Origin: Streptomyces stelliscabiei
GTDB lineage: Bacteria; Actinomycetota; Actinomycetes; Streptomycetales; Streptomycetaceae
DNA length: 64,000 bases
NCBI RefSeq assembly: GCF_014873495.1
Contig: NZ_JADBGF010000001.1
Span: 6,572,001-6,636,000, forward strand
Direction of reading: 5' to 3'
Under the pieces are notes generated by a model. The model worked only from the letters and a program-made list of their open reading frames with translations. It did not search any database and had not been told where the DNA came from. The translations under genes were made by a program, and so were the position numbers. Below, in pieces: positions 8,365-17,382 of the stretch; position 1 is the stretch's first letter, and every line of letters starts with the position of its first letter.

Positions 8365-9931
8365 CGGCCCGCGAGGTGGCCAGGTCAGGCCCGGTGTCCT
8401 CGCCGCCGGTGCTCCCGCCGTCCTTCGCCGTCGGCGCGCTCGGCAGCAGAGCCACGGCCAGCAGCGCGGCGACCAGGGCCGTGGCGCCGCACACCAGCAG
8501 GACGAGGCCCATCCCGTGGACGTACGAGGAGTTCGCGGAGGTGAGGAGATCGGCCGCGCCCGCCCGTTCGGCGACCACGTGGGCCGCCACCACCGAGTCC
8601 CCGGCCGTGTCGGCGGCGGACGAGGCCAGCCCGGCGGTGTCGAGCCGGTCCCGGAAGACGCCCGCGAGCAGGCTGCCGAGCAGGGCGATGCCGATGGCGC
8701 CGCCCACCTGACGCAAGGTCATCAGCAGCCCGGAGCCGGAGCCGGCCCGGTCGGCGGGCAGGGTGCCGAGGGCGCCGGACATCGCGGGCACGATCGAGAG
8801 CCCGAAGCCGGCTCCGGCCAACGACAGCCACAGCGCCGTGAACCCGTAGCCGGAGCCGACCGTCGTACGGCTGCCGAGGAGGGCGGCGAAGGCCAGCACC
8901 ACCAGGCCCGCGCCGACCACGGACCGGGACCCGAAGCGTTCGACGACCGGCTGAGCGACCCGCGCGCCCACCAGCAGGCCACCCATCAGGGGCAGCAGCC
9001 GTACGCCGGTGCCCAGGGCGTCGTTGCCGAGGACGGCCTGGAGATACGGCGGCAGAACGAACATCAGGCCGGACAGCACGAACATGACCAGGGTCGCGGC
9101 GAGCGCGTTGAAGAGGAAGCCGCGGTGGGCGAGCAGCCCCATGTCGAGCATGGGACGGATGGCCCGCCGTTCGCGCAGTACCAGCGCGGTGATCAGGACG
9201 GCCGACGCCGCGAACATGCCCAGGACCAGCGGGTCGGTCCAGCCGCGCGTGGGTGCCTCGATGATCGCGTAGACGAGCGAGCCGAGGCCGGCCGCGGTGA
9301 GCGCGGTGGAGAGCGTGTCGACCCTGGGAGAGGCGGGATCCCGCGTCTCGGGCAGCAGGAAGACGCAGGCGGCCATGCCGATCGCCGCCATCGGGAGGTT
9401 GATCAGGAACACCGAGCCCCACCAGTAGTGGTCGAGCAGCCAGCCGCCGATGATCGGGCCGAGCGGCAGGCCCAGCGTGGAGCCCGCCGAGACGATGCCG
9501 ACGGCCTTGGTGCGCTCGTCGGGGGCGAAGAGCGAGGGCAGTACCGACAGGGCGAGCGGGGTGACCAGCGCGGCGCCGATCCCCATCACGGCGCGGGCCA
9601 CGACCACCGCGTCCACGTCCTGGGCGAGCGCGCCCACGACCGACCCGGCGAGGAAGATGCCGAGCCCGGTGATCAGCATGCGCCGCCGCCCGAACCGGTC
9701 GCCGAGGAGTCCGGCCGGGAGCATCAGGGCCGCGAACACGACGATGTACGCGTCCGCCATCCATTGCTGCTCACCGGTGCTGGCGCCGAGCTGGCCGGCC
9801 ATGGTCGGCAGCGCCACGTTGAGGATCGTCATGTCGAAACCGAGCACCAGCATGCTCGCGACGAGGGCGCCGAGGGCCCACCAGCGGCGGGGGTCGGGCC
9901 GAGCCTGGGGAGGGGTGATGACAGTCTCCAT
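8351..9931 (-). CDS. MFS drug exporter, DHA2 (EmrB/QacA) family
   Basis: 526-residue membrane protein with about 14 transmembrane helices, the DHA2 number. Family motifs are visible: motif A after TM2 (LLGDRFGRRRMLITGL), the TM1 motif with Asp (GFDMTILNVALPTM) and the TM5 antiporter motif region (GLPLGPIIGGWLLDHYWWGSVFLINLP). It should export cationic or lipophilic compounds by proton antiport. It is the first gene of a two-gene operon with TetR, and a 15-bp palindrome lies 5-19 bases upstream of its start. The substrate is unknown. Confidence 0.9.
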   Translation of the reverse strand: METVITPPQARPDPRRWWALGALVASMLVLGFDMTILNVALPTMAGQLGASTGEQQWMADAYIVVFAALMLPAGLLGDRFGRRRMLITGLGIFLAGSVVGALAQDVDAVVVARAVMGIGAALVTPLALSVLPSLFAPDERTKAVGIVSAGSTLGLPLGPIIGGWLLDHYWWGSVFLINLPMAAIGMAACVFLLPETRDPASPRVDTLSTALTAAGLGSLVYAIIEAPTRGWTDPLVLGMFAASAVLITALVLRERRAIRPMLDMGLLAHRGFLFNALAATLVMFVLSGLMFVLPPYLQAVLGNDALGTGVRLLPLMGGLLVGARVAQPVVERFGSRSVVGAGLVVLAFAALLGSRTTVGSGYGFTALWLSLAGAGFGLSIVPAMSGALGTLPADRAGSGSGLLMTLRQVGGAIGIALLGSLLAGVFRDRLDTAGLASSAADTAGDSVVAAHVVAERAGAADLLTSANSSYVHGMGLVLLVCGATALVAALLAVALLPSAPTAKDGGSTGGEDTGPDLATSRADARQ

Positions 9932-9935
9932 GAAA

Positions 9936-9950
9936 TGAGAGTAACTCTCA
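9936..9950. promoter_or_regulatory. Palindromic operator for the MFS/TetR operon
   Basis: TGAGAGTAACTCTCA: perfect 7-bp arms around one central base, ending 5 bases before the MFS start codon. A repressor bound here would cover the transcription start, consistent with autorepression by the downstream TetR gene. Confidence 0.65.
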
Positions 9951-10022
9951 AAAGATGGTAGATGTCAATTGTCGGGTGGTGGAGGGGTGCGGGCCGTGAG
10001 GTGTGGGCGGGCATACGGAAGT

Positions 10023-10046
10023 GGCCGCGGCTGGAGAGCCGCGGCC
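10023..10046 (-). terminator. Terminator hairpin after trhA
   Basis: Perfect 10-bp stem (10023-10032 with 10037-10046) and a GGAG loop, 37 bp downstream of the trhA stop on the minus strand. No U tract. Confidence 0.7.
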
Positions 10047-10082
10047 AGGGAGGGAGTGGGCGTGTCCGGTCGCCCCGGAGGG

Positions 10083-10841
10083 TCAGCCGTGCTGGTAGGC
10101 CACCATCGAGATCCCCACGTAGTGCACGACGAACGCGGCGAGCGTGAAGGAGTGGAACACCTCGTGGAAGCCGAACCAGCGCGGTGACGGGTCCGGGCGC
10201 TTGAGGCCGTAGATGACTCCGCCGATGCTGTAGAGCAGGCCGCCGACGATCACCAGGACCAGGACGGCGATGCCGCCCGTGCGCATGAAGTCGGGCAGGA
10301 AGAAGACCGCCGCCCAGCCCATCGCGATGTAGCAGGGGGTGTAGAGCCAGCGCGGGGCGCCGACCCAGAACACCCGGAAGGCGATGCCGGCGACCGCCGC
10401 CCCCCAGATGCCCCAGAGCAGCCACTGACCCTTGGCGCCGGGCAGGAGCAGCATGGTGAGCGGGGTGTAGGAGCCCGCGATGATCAGAAAGATGTTGGCG
10501 TGATCCAGCCTGCGCAGGACGCCGTCCATCCTGGGGCTCCAGGTGCCCCGGTGGTACAGCGCGCTCACGCCGAAGAGCAGGCAGGCGGTGAGGGCGAAGA
10601 TCCCGCACGCGATGCGTCCGCGTGTGGAGTCGGCGAGGGCGGTGAGCACCAGACCAGCCACGAGTACGGCCGGGAACATGCCGAGATGCAGCCAGCCGCG
10701 GAGTCTGGGCTTGATCTCGTCGGTGATCTGGTGGATCTCGTCGGTGATCTGGTGGGCGAGCTGATGCGGCTGGGTTCGCGCGTCGGACGTGCGGCTGTCG
10801 GCCGGCGTCTCCGGGTGCGCATCGGGGACGGACGCTGTCAT
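10083..10841 (-). CDS. trhA: TrhA / hemolysin III family (PAQR) membrane protein
   Basis: 252 residues from the ATG at 10841; another ATG at 10850 is in frame. Seven transmembrane helices follow a hydrophilic N terminus. The PAQR metal-site residues are visible: S and H in SALYHRGTWS, D and H in RRLDHANIF, and HEVFHSF near the C terminus. Bacterial members are linked to membrane-energetics homeostasis, and the hemolysin name is historical. A 21-bp tandem duplication at 10713-10754 repeats seven residues (HQITDEI) in the N-terminal tail. The gene is divergent from pckG. Confidence 0.88.
   Translation of the reverse strand: MTASVPDAHPETPADSRTSDARTQPHQLAHQITDEIHQITDEIKPRLRGWLHLGMFPAVLVAGLVLTALADSTRGRIACGIFALTACLLFGVSALYHRGTWSPRMDGVLRRLDHANIFLIIAGSYTPLTMLLLPGAKGQWLLWGIWGAAVAGIAFRVFWVGAPRWLYTPCYIAMGWAAVFFLPDFMRTGGIAVLVLVIVGGLLYSIGGVIYGLKRPDPSPRWFGFHEVFHSFTLAAFVVHYVGISMVAYQHG
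10713..10754 (-). repeat. 21-bp perfect tandem duplication inside trhA
   Basis: Two identical 21-bp units (10713-10733 and 10734-10754) encode a repeated seven-residue helical segment in the cytoplasmic N-terminal tail. The frame is kept. Confidence 0.85.
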
Positions 10842-11189
10842 ACCTTGCATCGTACCTACGGAACCGTAACTTACGAGGCCGTGCGTCCTGTTCACACGCT
10901 CGGAAGTGGCCATCGTCTCACGGGGAGCCCCCGGAGGGGGTTCGGCCGCCCGTATGGATACCTGCGGTGAACCGGCGGTGACGCAAAGAAACCTTTCGGG
11001 CGCGGTTCGGTGAGTGGTGATGGTCACCATGCTCACGTGTGAGGCCCTATGGACATATGGGCACTCTCGTCGGATGATCAAATGAGTGCAGTCGGCACCG
11101 GATGAGCGCCAAGGGCACCACTGATGAAGCATCCGGGTCGCAGCCCCCACGGGGCCTCCCACACAAAATCCCTCATTTTAGGAGCAATC
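10842..11189. other. 348-bp intergenic region between trhA and pckG
   Basis: No gene seen. It must carry the promoters for trhA (leftward) and pckG (rightward). An imperfect inverted repeat around ATGGTCACCAT (about 11019-11029) and lower G+C than the neighbouring genes mark the pckG side. I could not fix -35/-10 elements with confidence. Confidence 0.5.
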
Positions 11190-13016
11190 GTGGCGCGCGA
11201 CATCGCGGCTCCCCCTTCAACCGTCCCGACCACCCACCGAGAACTCGTGGCGTGGGTGAACGAGATCGCCGAACTGACCGAGCCGGACAACGTGGTCTGG
11301 TGCGATGGATCCGAGGCCGAGTACGAGCGCCTGTGCGGGGAGCTCGTCGAGAAGGGCACCTTCCGTAGGCTCGACCCGATCAAGCGCCCGAACTCCTACT
11401 ACGCCGCGTCCGACCCGACCGATGTCGCTCGGGTCGAGGACCGGACGTTCATCTGTTCGGAGAAGGAGGAGGACGCGGGCCCGACCAACCACTGGAAGGC
11501 CCCCGCCGAGATGCGGGACCTCTTCCAGGGGGAGAAGGGCCTGTTCCGCGGCGCGATGCGCGGGCGCACGATGTACGTCGTCCCGTTCTGCATGGGGCCG
11601 CTCGGCTCCCCGCTGTCCGCCCTCGGCGTCGAGATCACCGACTCCGCGTACGTCGCCGTCTCCATGCGCACGATGACCCGTATGGGACAGCCGGTGCTGG
11701 ACGAGCTGGGCTCCGAGGGCTTCTTCGTGAAGGCCGTGCACACCCTCGGCGCCCCGCTGGAGCCCGGTCAGGCCGATGTGCCGTGGCCCTGCAACAGCAC
11801 CAAGTACATCTCCCACTTCCCCGAGAGCCGCGAGATCTGGTCCTACGGCTCCGGGTACGGCGGCAACGCGCTGCTCGGCAAGAAGTGCTACGCCCTGCGC
11901 ATCGCGTCGGTGATGGCGCGGGACGAGGGCTGGCTGGCCGAGCACATGCTGATCCTCAAACTGACCCCGCCGCAGGGTGAGTCGAAGTACGTCGCCGCCG
12001 CGTTCCCGTCGGCGTGCGGCAAGACGAACCTGGCGATGCTGGAGCCGACCGTCAAGGGCTGGACCGTCGAGACCATCGGCGACGACATCGCGTGGATGCG
12101 CTTCGACGAGGACGGGCAGCTCTACGCCATCAACCCCGAGGCCGGGTTCTTCGGCGTCGCGCCGGGCACCGGTGAGCACACCAACGCCAACGCGATGAAG
12201 ACGCTGTGGGGCAACTCGGTCTTCACCAACGTGGCGCTCACCGACGACGGCGACGTGTGGTGGGAGGGGATGACGGAGGAGACTCCGGCCCACCTCACCG
12301 ACTGGAAGGGCAACGACTGGACGCCGGACGCCGAGGCGCCGGCCGCCCACCCGAACGCCCGGTTCACGGTGCCCGCCTCGCAGTGCCCGATCATCGCGCC
12401 CGAGTGGGAGAGCCCCAAGGGCGTGCCGATCTCGGCGATCCTCTTCGGTGGCCGCCGCGCCACGGCGGTGCCACTGGTGACGGAGTCCTTCGACTGGAAC
12501 CACGGGGTGTTCCTGGGCGCGAACGTGGCGTCCGAGAAGACCGCGGCGGCCGAGGGCAAGGTCGGCGAGCTGCGCCGCGACCCGTTCGCGATGCTGCCCT
12601 TCTGCGGCTACAACATGGGCGACTACATGGGCCACTGGGTCGATGTCGCCAAGGGCAAGGACCAGGCGAAGCTGCCGAAGATCTACTACGTCAACTGGTT
12701 CCGCAAGAACGACGCGGGCAAGTTCGTCTGGCCCGGGTTCGGTGAGAACAGCCGGGTCCTGAAGTGGATCGTGGACCGGCTGGACGGCAAGGCCGAGGGT
12801 GTGGAGACGCCGATCGGCATCCTCCCGACGCCGGAGGCGCTCGACACGGAGGGGCTGGACCTGTCCGCGTCCGACCTCGACTTCCTGCTGACCGTCGACA
12901 AGGAGGTGTGGCGGGAGGAGGCCGCGCTCGTGCCCGAACACCTCAACACCTTCGGTGATCACACGCCGAAGGAGCTGTGGGACGAGTACCGGGCGCTGGT
13001 GAGCCGTCTGGGCTGA
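11190..13016 (+). CDS. pckG: Phosphoenolpyruvate carboxykinase (GTP)
   Basis: 608 residues. Converts oxaloacetate and GTP to phosphoenolpyruvate, GDP and CO2, the entry step of gluconeogenesis in the cytosol. The GTP-type signature is present, with the active-site Cys in the P-loop-like segment FPSACGKTNLAM (Cys276). The metal/nucleotide loop (GDDIAWMRFDEDG) and the substrate loop with Arg (RGRTMYVVPFCMGPLG) also match. The length is normal for the family. The GTG at 11190 is chosen because AGGAG (11180-11184) lies 5 bases upstream and the protein then starts at the family position; the longer open frame to 11124 has no such support. Confidence 0.95.
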   Translation: MARDIAAPPSTVPTTHRELVAWVNEIAELTEPDNVVWCDGSEAEYERLCGELVEKGTFRRLDPIKRPNSYYAASDPTDVARVEDRTFICSEKEEDAGPTNHWKAPAEMRDLFQGEKGLFRGAMRGRTMYVVPFCMGPLGSPLSALGVEITDSAYVAVSMRTMTRMGQPVLDELGSEGFFVKAVHTLGAPLEPGQADVPWPCNSTKYISHFPESREIWSYGSGYGGNALLGKKCYALRIASVMARDEGWLAEHMLILKLTPPQGESKYVAAAFPSACGKTNLAMLEPTVKGWTVETIGDDIAWMRFDEDGQLYAINPEAGFFGVAPGTGEHTNANAMKTLWGNSVFTNVALTDDGDVWWEGMTEETPAHLTDWKGNDWTPDAEAPAAHPNARFTVPASQCPIIAPEWESPKGVPISAILFGGRRATAVPLVTESFDWNHGVFLGANVASEKTAAAEGKVGELRRDPFAMLPFCGYNMGDYMGHWVDVAKGKDQAKLPKIYYVNWFRKNDAGKFVWPGFGENSRVLKWIVDRLDGKAEGVETPIGILPTPEALDTEGLDLSASDLDFLLTVDKEVWREEAALVPEHLNTFGDHTPKELWDEYRALVSRLG

Positions 13017-13167
13017 CGCCCGCGTGTGTGCTCCGCGATCGGCCGGATATGGGTTGCCCTGACCAGCGACGTCTCCTCGGCCGGTCGCGGACTTTTTGGT
13101 GCGCGCCGGGGAATGTGGTGCGCCTGGTGGCTCGGGGGGTGCGGGTGCGTCGGCGAGTGCCGCTCCG

Positions 13168-13390
13168 TGGGGCTTCTCGCGCAGTTCCCCGCGCCCCTGA
13201 AAGCCCGGGCCCCGGCGGGTCTGAGTGCCCGGGCCCCGGCGGGCCTGAAAGACGGGCCTGCGTCGGCCCGGAGCGGTTGGGCGCGCGGGTCTGGAAGCGG
13301 TGGGTGCGCGGGTCTGAAAAGCGGTGGGCGCAGCCCCTGCTTTTCAGGGGCGCGGGGAACTGCGCGATCAGCCCCCACCGGGCCCGCGGC
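13168..13390. repeat. Composite intergenic repeat A (inverted cores bounding degenerate tandem units)
   Basis: A 20-bp core (GCGCAGTTCCCCGCGCCCCT) occurs at 13179-13198 and, inverted, at 13346-13365. Between them are short degenerate units, each with a CTGAAA-G or CTGGAAG box followed by G/C-rich filler (13197-13330). The right copy includes a hairpin CCCCTG-CTTTT-CAGGGG (13334-13350). The same layout recurs at 19540-19825 and 24456-24720. It fills most of the 505-bp gap between pckG and the kinase gene. I see no gene in the gap. Confidence 0.8.
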
Positions 13391-13521
13391 CGGGGGTCGA
13401 AGGGGCGCAGCCCCTCGGGATGGGACGGGTAGGGGCGGAGGGGGCGAAAAGGGCTGCCGCGCAACGGATTTCGCGGGACACTCGGGACATCCGCACCGAA
13501 CCCCGAAATGAGGTGAGCGGG

Positions 13522-14511
13522 GTGCGTACACCCGTAAGTGACCCCCTGAAGATCGGCCCGTACAAGATAGTCGGCCGCCTGGGATCGGGCGGCATGGGCT
13601 GGGTCTACCTGGGCCGCTCACCCGCCGGCCGCGAGGTCGCCGTCAAGGTCGCCCGCCCCGAACTCGCCGCGGAACCCGAGTTCCGCGAACGCTTCGCCCG
13701 CGAGGTCGCCGCCGCCCGCGTGGTCAGCGGCGCCTACACCGCCGCCGTCGTCGACGCCGACCCGACCGCCGAACTCCCCTGGCTGGCCACCCTGTACGTC
13801 CCCGGCCCCTCCCTCGCGGAAGCGGTCCGCGCCGACGGCCCCCTCCCCGAGGCCCAGGTCCGCCCCCTCGGCGCCGGACTCGTCGAGGCGTTGCAGGCCA
13901 TCCACGCCGCGCACGTGATCCACCGCGATCTCAAGCCGGCCAACGTCCTGCTCGCCCAGGACGGCCCCCGCGTCATCGACTTCGGCATCTCCCGGGTCGA
14001 CGGCGCCCCCGGCCTCACCCGCGTCGGTGTCGTCGTCGGCACCCCGCCGTTCATGTCGCCCGAGCAGATCCGCGGCGACCGGGTCGGACCGGCGAGCGAC
14101 ATCTTCTCGCTGGGCGGCGTCCTGGTGTACGCGCTCACCGGCCGCTCCCCGCACGGCAGCGGCGAAGGCGTGCGCGTGGAGGTCGTACGAGGAGAGCCCC
14201 GGCTGGAGGGCGTACCGGCGGGACTGCGCCCCCTGATCGCCCGCTGCCTGGCCAAGCGGCCCGAGGACCGGCCCCGACTCGCCGAGATCCTGGCCGAATT
14301 GGTGGAGGAGGACGCGAGCGCGGAGGTGTGGCCGCCGCCGCAGGTGGCCCGGACCATCGAGGTGCGGTACGAGGAGCTGAAGGAGCGCCACCTGCGCCGT
14401 ACGACGAGCGAGTCCGTCCCCTCCTGCCTGCTGCTCCACGCCCAGGCACTGCTCGACGCCGGTCTGACCGACGCCATGGTCGCCGGGGCGGTGGTCCGTG
14501 ACGGTGCCTGA
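13522..14511 (+). CDS. Soluble Ser/Thr protein kinase (Hanks type)
   Basis: 329 residues from the GTG at 13522, chosen because GAGGTGA lies about 5 bases upstream and the kinase domain then starts at once (LKIGPYKIVGRLGSGGMGWV). Motifs in order: glycine loop, the VKVA lysine, HRDLKPAN (residue 134) with the catalytic Asp, DFGIS, and SPEQ. After the kinase domain comes a short helical tail. There is no membrane helix and no PASTA, so it is cytoplasmic. The stop lies within the next gene (14-bp overlap). It opens the plus-strand half of the Ter-like signalling locus. Confidence 0.9.
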   Translation: MRTPVSDPLKIGPYKIVGRLGSGGMGWVYLGRSPAGREVAVKVARPELAAEPEFRERFAREVAAARVVSGAYTAAVVDADPTAELPWLATLYVPGPSLAEAVRADGPLPEAQVRPLGAGLVEALQAIHAAHVIHRDLKPANVLLAQDGPRVIDFGISRVDGAPGLTRVGVVVGTPPFMSPEQIRGDRVGPASDIFSLGGVLVYALTGRSPHGSGEGVRVEVVRGEPRLEGVPAGLRPLIARCLAKRPEDRPRLAEILAELVEEDASAEVWPPPQVARTIEVRYEELKERHLRRTTSESVPSCLLLHAQALLDAGLTDAMVAGAVVRDGA

Positions 14512-15052
14512 CTCCTACCCGGGCCACAACTCCTTCCCGGGCCAGGGCTCCTACTCCGGCCGGGAATCGTCCACGGGCCGGGAGTCCTCCGGGGGCCGTG
14601 AGGCGCATCCCTCGCTCAACGCCGAGATCCACGACCTCGGCACGCACTGGCGGCAGTTGGTGCAGAACTGGGTCGCCCGGCGGAATTACCACACGGTCCA
14701 CGACACCGTGTCCGTGTCCCTGCGATTCGATCTCCCCGAGGCGGGGCGCATGGTCACGGTGAGATTCATGACCACCAAAAGGCTACTCGTGGCCTTCGCG
14801 ACGGACGGGCATTTCCTCCGGCAGGACCAACTCGCCATGGCGGCGGCCGCGTCGAACGCGTGGAATACCGAACAATTGATTCCCATGCTTTCCGTGTGGG
14901 ACGTGCGCGGGCCGCGCCCCTGCCTCGCCGGGGTGTGCGACCTGCCGCTGACGTGCCGCATCACCCAGGCCGACTTCGACGCGCTGGCCAATGACTGGGT
15001 GGAGAGGGCGCGACAGATGTTCAGCCGTTGCCATCAGGTGTTCAAGTTGTAG
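14498..15052 (+). CDS. YbjN-like domain protein
   Basis: 184 residues. A disordered S/G/R-rich N terminus (to about residue 38) is followed by an alpha/beta domain with a pattern resembling YbjN/type III chaperone folds (VSVSLRFDLPEAGRMVTVRFM, then DQLAMAAAASNAWNTEQLIP). Such domains are found in bacterial stress-regulation loci, but the biochemical role is not known. It overlaps the kinase gene by 14 bp and is surely co-translated with it. A possible kinase partner or substrate; that is inference. Confidence 0.6.
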   Translation: MTVPDSYPGHNSFPGQGSYSGRESSTGRESSGGREAHPSLNAEIHDLGTHWRQLVQNWVARRNYHTVHDTVSVSLRFDLPEAGRMVTVRFMTTKRLLVAFATDGHFLRQDQLAMAAAASNAWNTEQLIPMLSVWDVRGPRPCLAGVCDLPLTCRITQADFDALANDWVERARQMFSRCHQVFKL

Positions 15053-15202
15053 AAGTGAAAAGCGTACTGATCGTAAGTCGACGAAAGTCGCCGTAACTCC
15101 ACCGGCGGAATGCACCAAACCCTTCCGGCCGCCCCGTCGCCTGCTCCACTATGGGATGGGCTATTTCAGGGCCGCGGGGGCGTGCCTTTCAGGCCACGGG
15201 GG

Positions 15203-16417
15203 GTGGGTGCGGTGGGGGCGATCGGGCGTTTGTCGTTCGTCGGTGTGCTGGTGGGGTCACTGGTCGCACTCGTGCCGGGCGGGTCGTCCGTGGCGGCCGC
15301 CGACTCGTGTGCCGACCGGCTCACCGAGCAGTTGGCGTGCTGGGCCGAGGTGATCAAGGACGGACCTGTCGTGATCACGCTGGACGAGCCACTGGCGTAC
15401 GAGGACGTCGAGGAGCGGCAGCACCAGGACATCGAGGCATTGCGCAGGGACCGGTACCCGCTCGTGGTCCGCGTGCAGAAGGACAAGGCCACCGGTGAGG
15501 GGGGTACGGCCCTGCTGGTCCTGGCCGAGGGGCGGCTCGTCCATCCCGAGGCCCGCATCGACCGGCTGCGGCCCGGCCCGATGAGAGCCCTGAAGGACGC
15601 GGGCCTCTGCGTCGAACGCACACTGATCTGCGAGTTGATCGAGCGCAAGGGCGACAGGTCCGCGCCCCTGGACGGCAAGGAGCTGATCGACGCGGGTCTG
15701 GCCGCCGACGTCACCAGCCATGTCGACGCCATCGGCCCGGGGAAGGACGACGGGAAGCCGCACGCCGACACCTCCCCGGGCGGATCCGCCGAGCAGGGCG
15801 GCCAGAAGCAGGGCAACCAGAAGCAGGGCGGTGAACGGGCCGACACCACCGACGACGACCCCGCCGGCTACGGCAGCGGCGCCTGGACCGCCTTCTGGAT
15901 GGGTCTCCTCCTCGCCCTGCTGCTGCTCGCCTTCGTGATCGTGATCCGGCGCTCCAGGGGCCCGGTGGCCGTGGGCCATCGGGCGGTGTCTCCCGGACGG
16001 GCCCTCGGCGGACCCACCCGGGCGGCGCCGGCGCACGCGGCGCGCGGCGGAACCGGGAGCGGGAGCGGAAGCGGAAACGGGGGCGGGAGAGGGGGCGGTA
16101 ACGGCCTCGGCGGCGCGGCCGTTGAGGGGGACGAGGCCACCACGCGGCTGCGCGCCGCGCCCGCACCCCGGTACGGGCGTCAGGTGGGACCCCGCCCGAC
16201 GCACTCCCGGACGGCCGTCGTACGGACCGAACTCCACCCGCAGGGCTATGTCGAACTCGACCGGGTGCTGCGCCGGGCCGTGTGGGCCGAGCCGGGGCGC
16301 CCACCACCCGCTCCCGGCGCACTCGTCGACGTCACCGACGCACGGGAACGCGATTCCGAGGTCCTGTACGCCTTCCCGCCGACCGCCGCCCGGCACGCGA
16401 AGGGCACGCCCAGATGA
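15203..16417 (+). CDS. Single-pass membrane protein with extracytoplasmic domain, Ter-locus associated
   Basis: About 404 residues from the GTG at 15203. This start is inferred because it puts a clean signal sequence at the N terminus (cleavage near AAADSC); the frame is open to 15110. The exported part (about 230 residues) has four Cys (DSCADRLTEQLACW, LCVERTLICEL) that could form two disulfides. It is followed by a Q/G/K-rich linker (GGQKQGNQKQGG), one strong transmembrane helix (WMGLLLALLLLAFVIVI) and a G/S/R-rich cytoplasmic tail with a short conserved-looking end (QGYVELDRVLRRAVWAEPG). I do not recognise a family. Its position before the TerY-like gene suggests an envelope sensor. Confidence 0.6.
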   Translation: MGAVGAIGRLSFVGVLVGSLVALVPGGSSVAAADSCADRLTEQLACWAEVIKDGPVVITLDEPLAYEDVEERQHQDIEALRRDRYPLVVRVQKDKATGEGGTALLVLAEGRLVHPEARIDRLRPGPMRALKDAGLCVERTLICELIERKGDRSAPLDGKELIDAGLAADVTSHVDAIGPGKDDGKPHADTSPGGSAEQGGQKQGNQKQGGERADTTDDDPAGYGSGAWTAFWMGLLLALLLLAFVIVIRRSRGPVAVGHRAVSPGRALGGPTRAAPAHAARGGTGSGSGSGNGGGRGGGNGLGGAAVEGDEATTRLRAAPAPRYGRQVGPRPTHSRTAVVRTELHPQGYVELDRVLRRAVWAEPGRPPPAPGALVDVTDARERDSEVLYAFPPTAARHAKGTPR

Positions 16418-16619
16418 CGTCGGCGGCGCCGGCCGCCGGCCACCGGCCGGCGAGGACCGGCCGCGACCCCGGCAGACGTGACCGTCGCACCAGCCGCGAC
16501 ACCGGCATCGGCGACCGCGACACAGGCATCGGCGACACAGGCATCGACAACGCCAGAAACACCAGAAACATCAGCAACACCAGAGGCATCGGCAACACAC
16601 AGGCACAGGGGGAAGAACC

Positions 16620-17381
16620 ATGCACCGCGAATACCCGCCCACGCTGCCGGCGGAGTACGCCGACATCGAGTTCGAGAACAACGCCCAGCGCATGCCGCTC
16701 GTGCTCTGCCTCGACACGTCCAGCTCCATGGCGGGCCCGCCGATCCAGACGCTGAACAACGCGCTCGCCGAATGGACCCGCGAACTCCACGACGACGTCA
16801 GCCTCAGCTACAGCGTGGAGGTCGCCGTCGTCACCTTCGGCGGCCAGGGCGTCGGCGCCTGGCGCGGACCCCAGCTCCTCGACCCGCGCACCCGCACGAG
16901 CCCCTTCATACCCGCGCACGCCTTCCAGGCACCGCAGCTCACGGCCGCCGGAGTCACCCTGATGACCGAGGCGCTGGAGCTGGCGATGCACATCGTCGCG
17001 GCCCGCAAGGCCGAACTGCGGGCCTCGGGGCTGCAGTACTACCGGCCGCAGATCTGCCTCGTCACCGACGGCCTGCCCACCGACCCGACCGGTCACCTCA
17101 CAGAATCCTGGCACCGGCTGGTCCCCGTCCTCGCCGAGGAGCAGAGCGCCCGCCGCTTCCGGCTGTACGCGATCGGGGTCGGCGGGATCACGGACCGGGG
17201 GGAGCAGGTGCTGCGCGCGTTCGCGCCGAAGTTCAACGCCCGGCTGCAGGGCTTCCCGTTCCGGGAACTGCTCCAGATGATGTCCGCCAGCGCCAACGCC
17301 GAGCAGAAGGGCGCGGGGGACGAGGTGTTCGAGAAGATCTTCAGCCAGTTCAAGACGCAGCGCCCGGCCTGGGAGGCGTGA
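16620..17381 (+). CDS. TerY-like von Willebrand A domain protein
   Basis: 253-residue cytoplasmic vWA protein. The MIDAS motif DTSSSM (residues about 31-36) is intact, with the later T and D positions (AAGVTLMTEAL; LVTDGLPTDP) completing metal binding. The length and strand order match TerY rather than Mg-chelatase or integrin types. The stop is one base before the start of the PP2C gene. TerY-like vWA, PP2C and a zinc-ribbon kinase together are the TerY-P triad described by comparative genomics of Ter systems. A scaffolding role for a phosphorylation switch is predicted, not proven. Confidence 0.85.
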   Translation: MHREYPPTLPAEYADIEFENNAQRMPLVLCLDTSSSMAGPPIQTLNNALAEWTRELHDDVSLSYSVEVAVVTFGGQGVGAWRGPQLLDPRTRTSPFIPAHAFQAPQLTAAGVTLMTEALELAMHIVAARKAELRASGLQYYRPQICLVTDGLPTDPTGHLTESWHRLVPVLAEEQSARRFRLYAIGVGGITDRGEQVLRAFAPKFNARLQGFPFRELLQMMSASANAEQKGAGDEVFEKIFSQFKTQRPAWEA

Positions 17382-17382
17382 G

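Noticed and set aside
16414..16755. Frame beginning at an ATGA overlap after the membrane-protein stop and running into the TerY gene
   Set aside because: Low-complexity D-T-G-I repeats and a 136-bp overlap with the vWA gene in another frame; the TerY start at 16620 has good family support.
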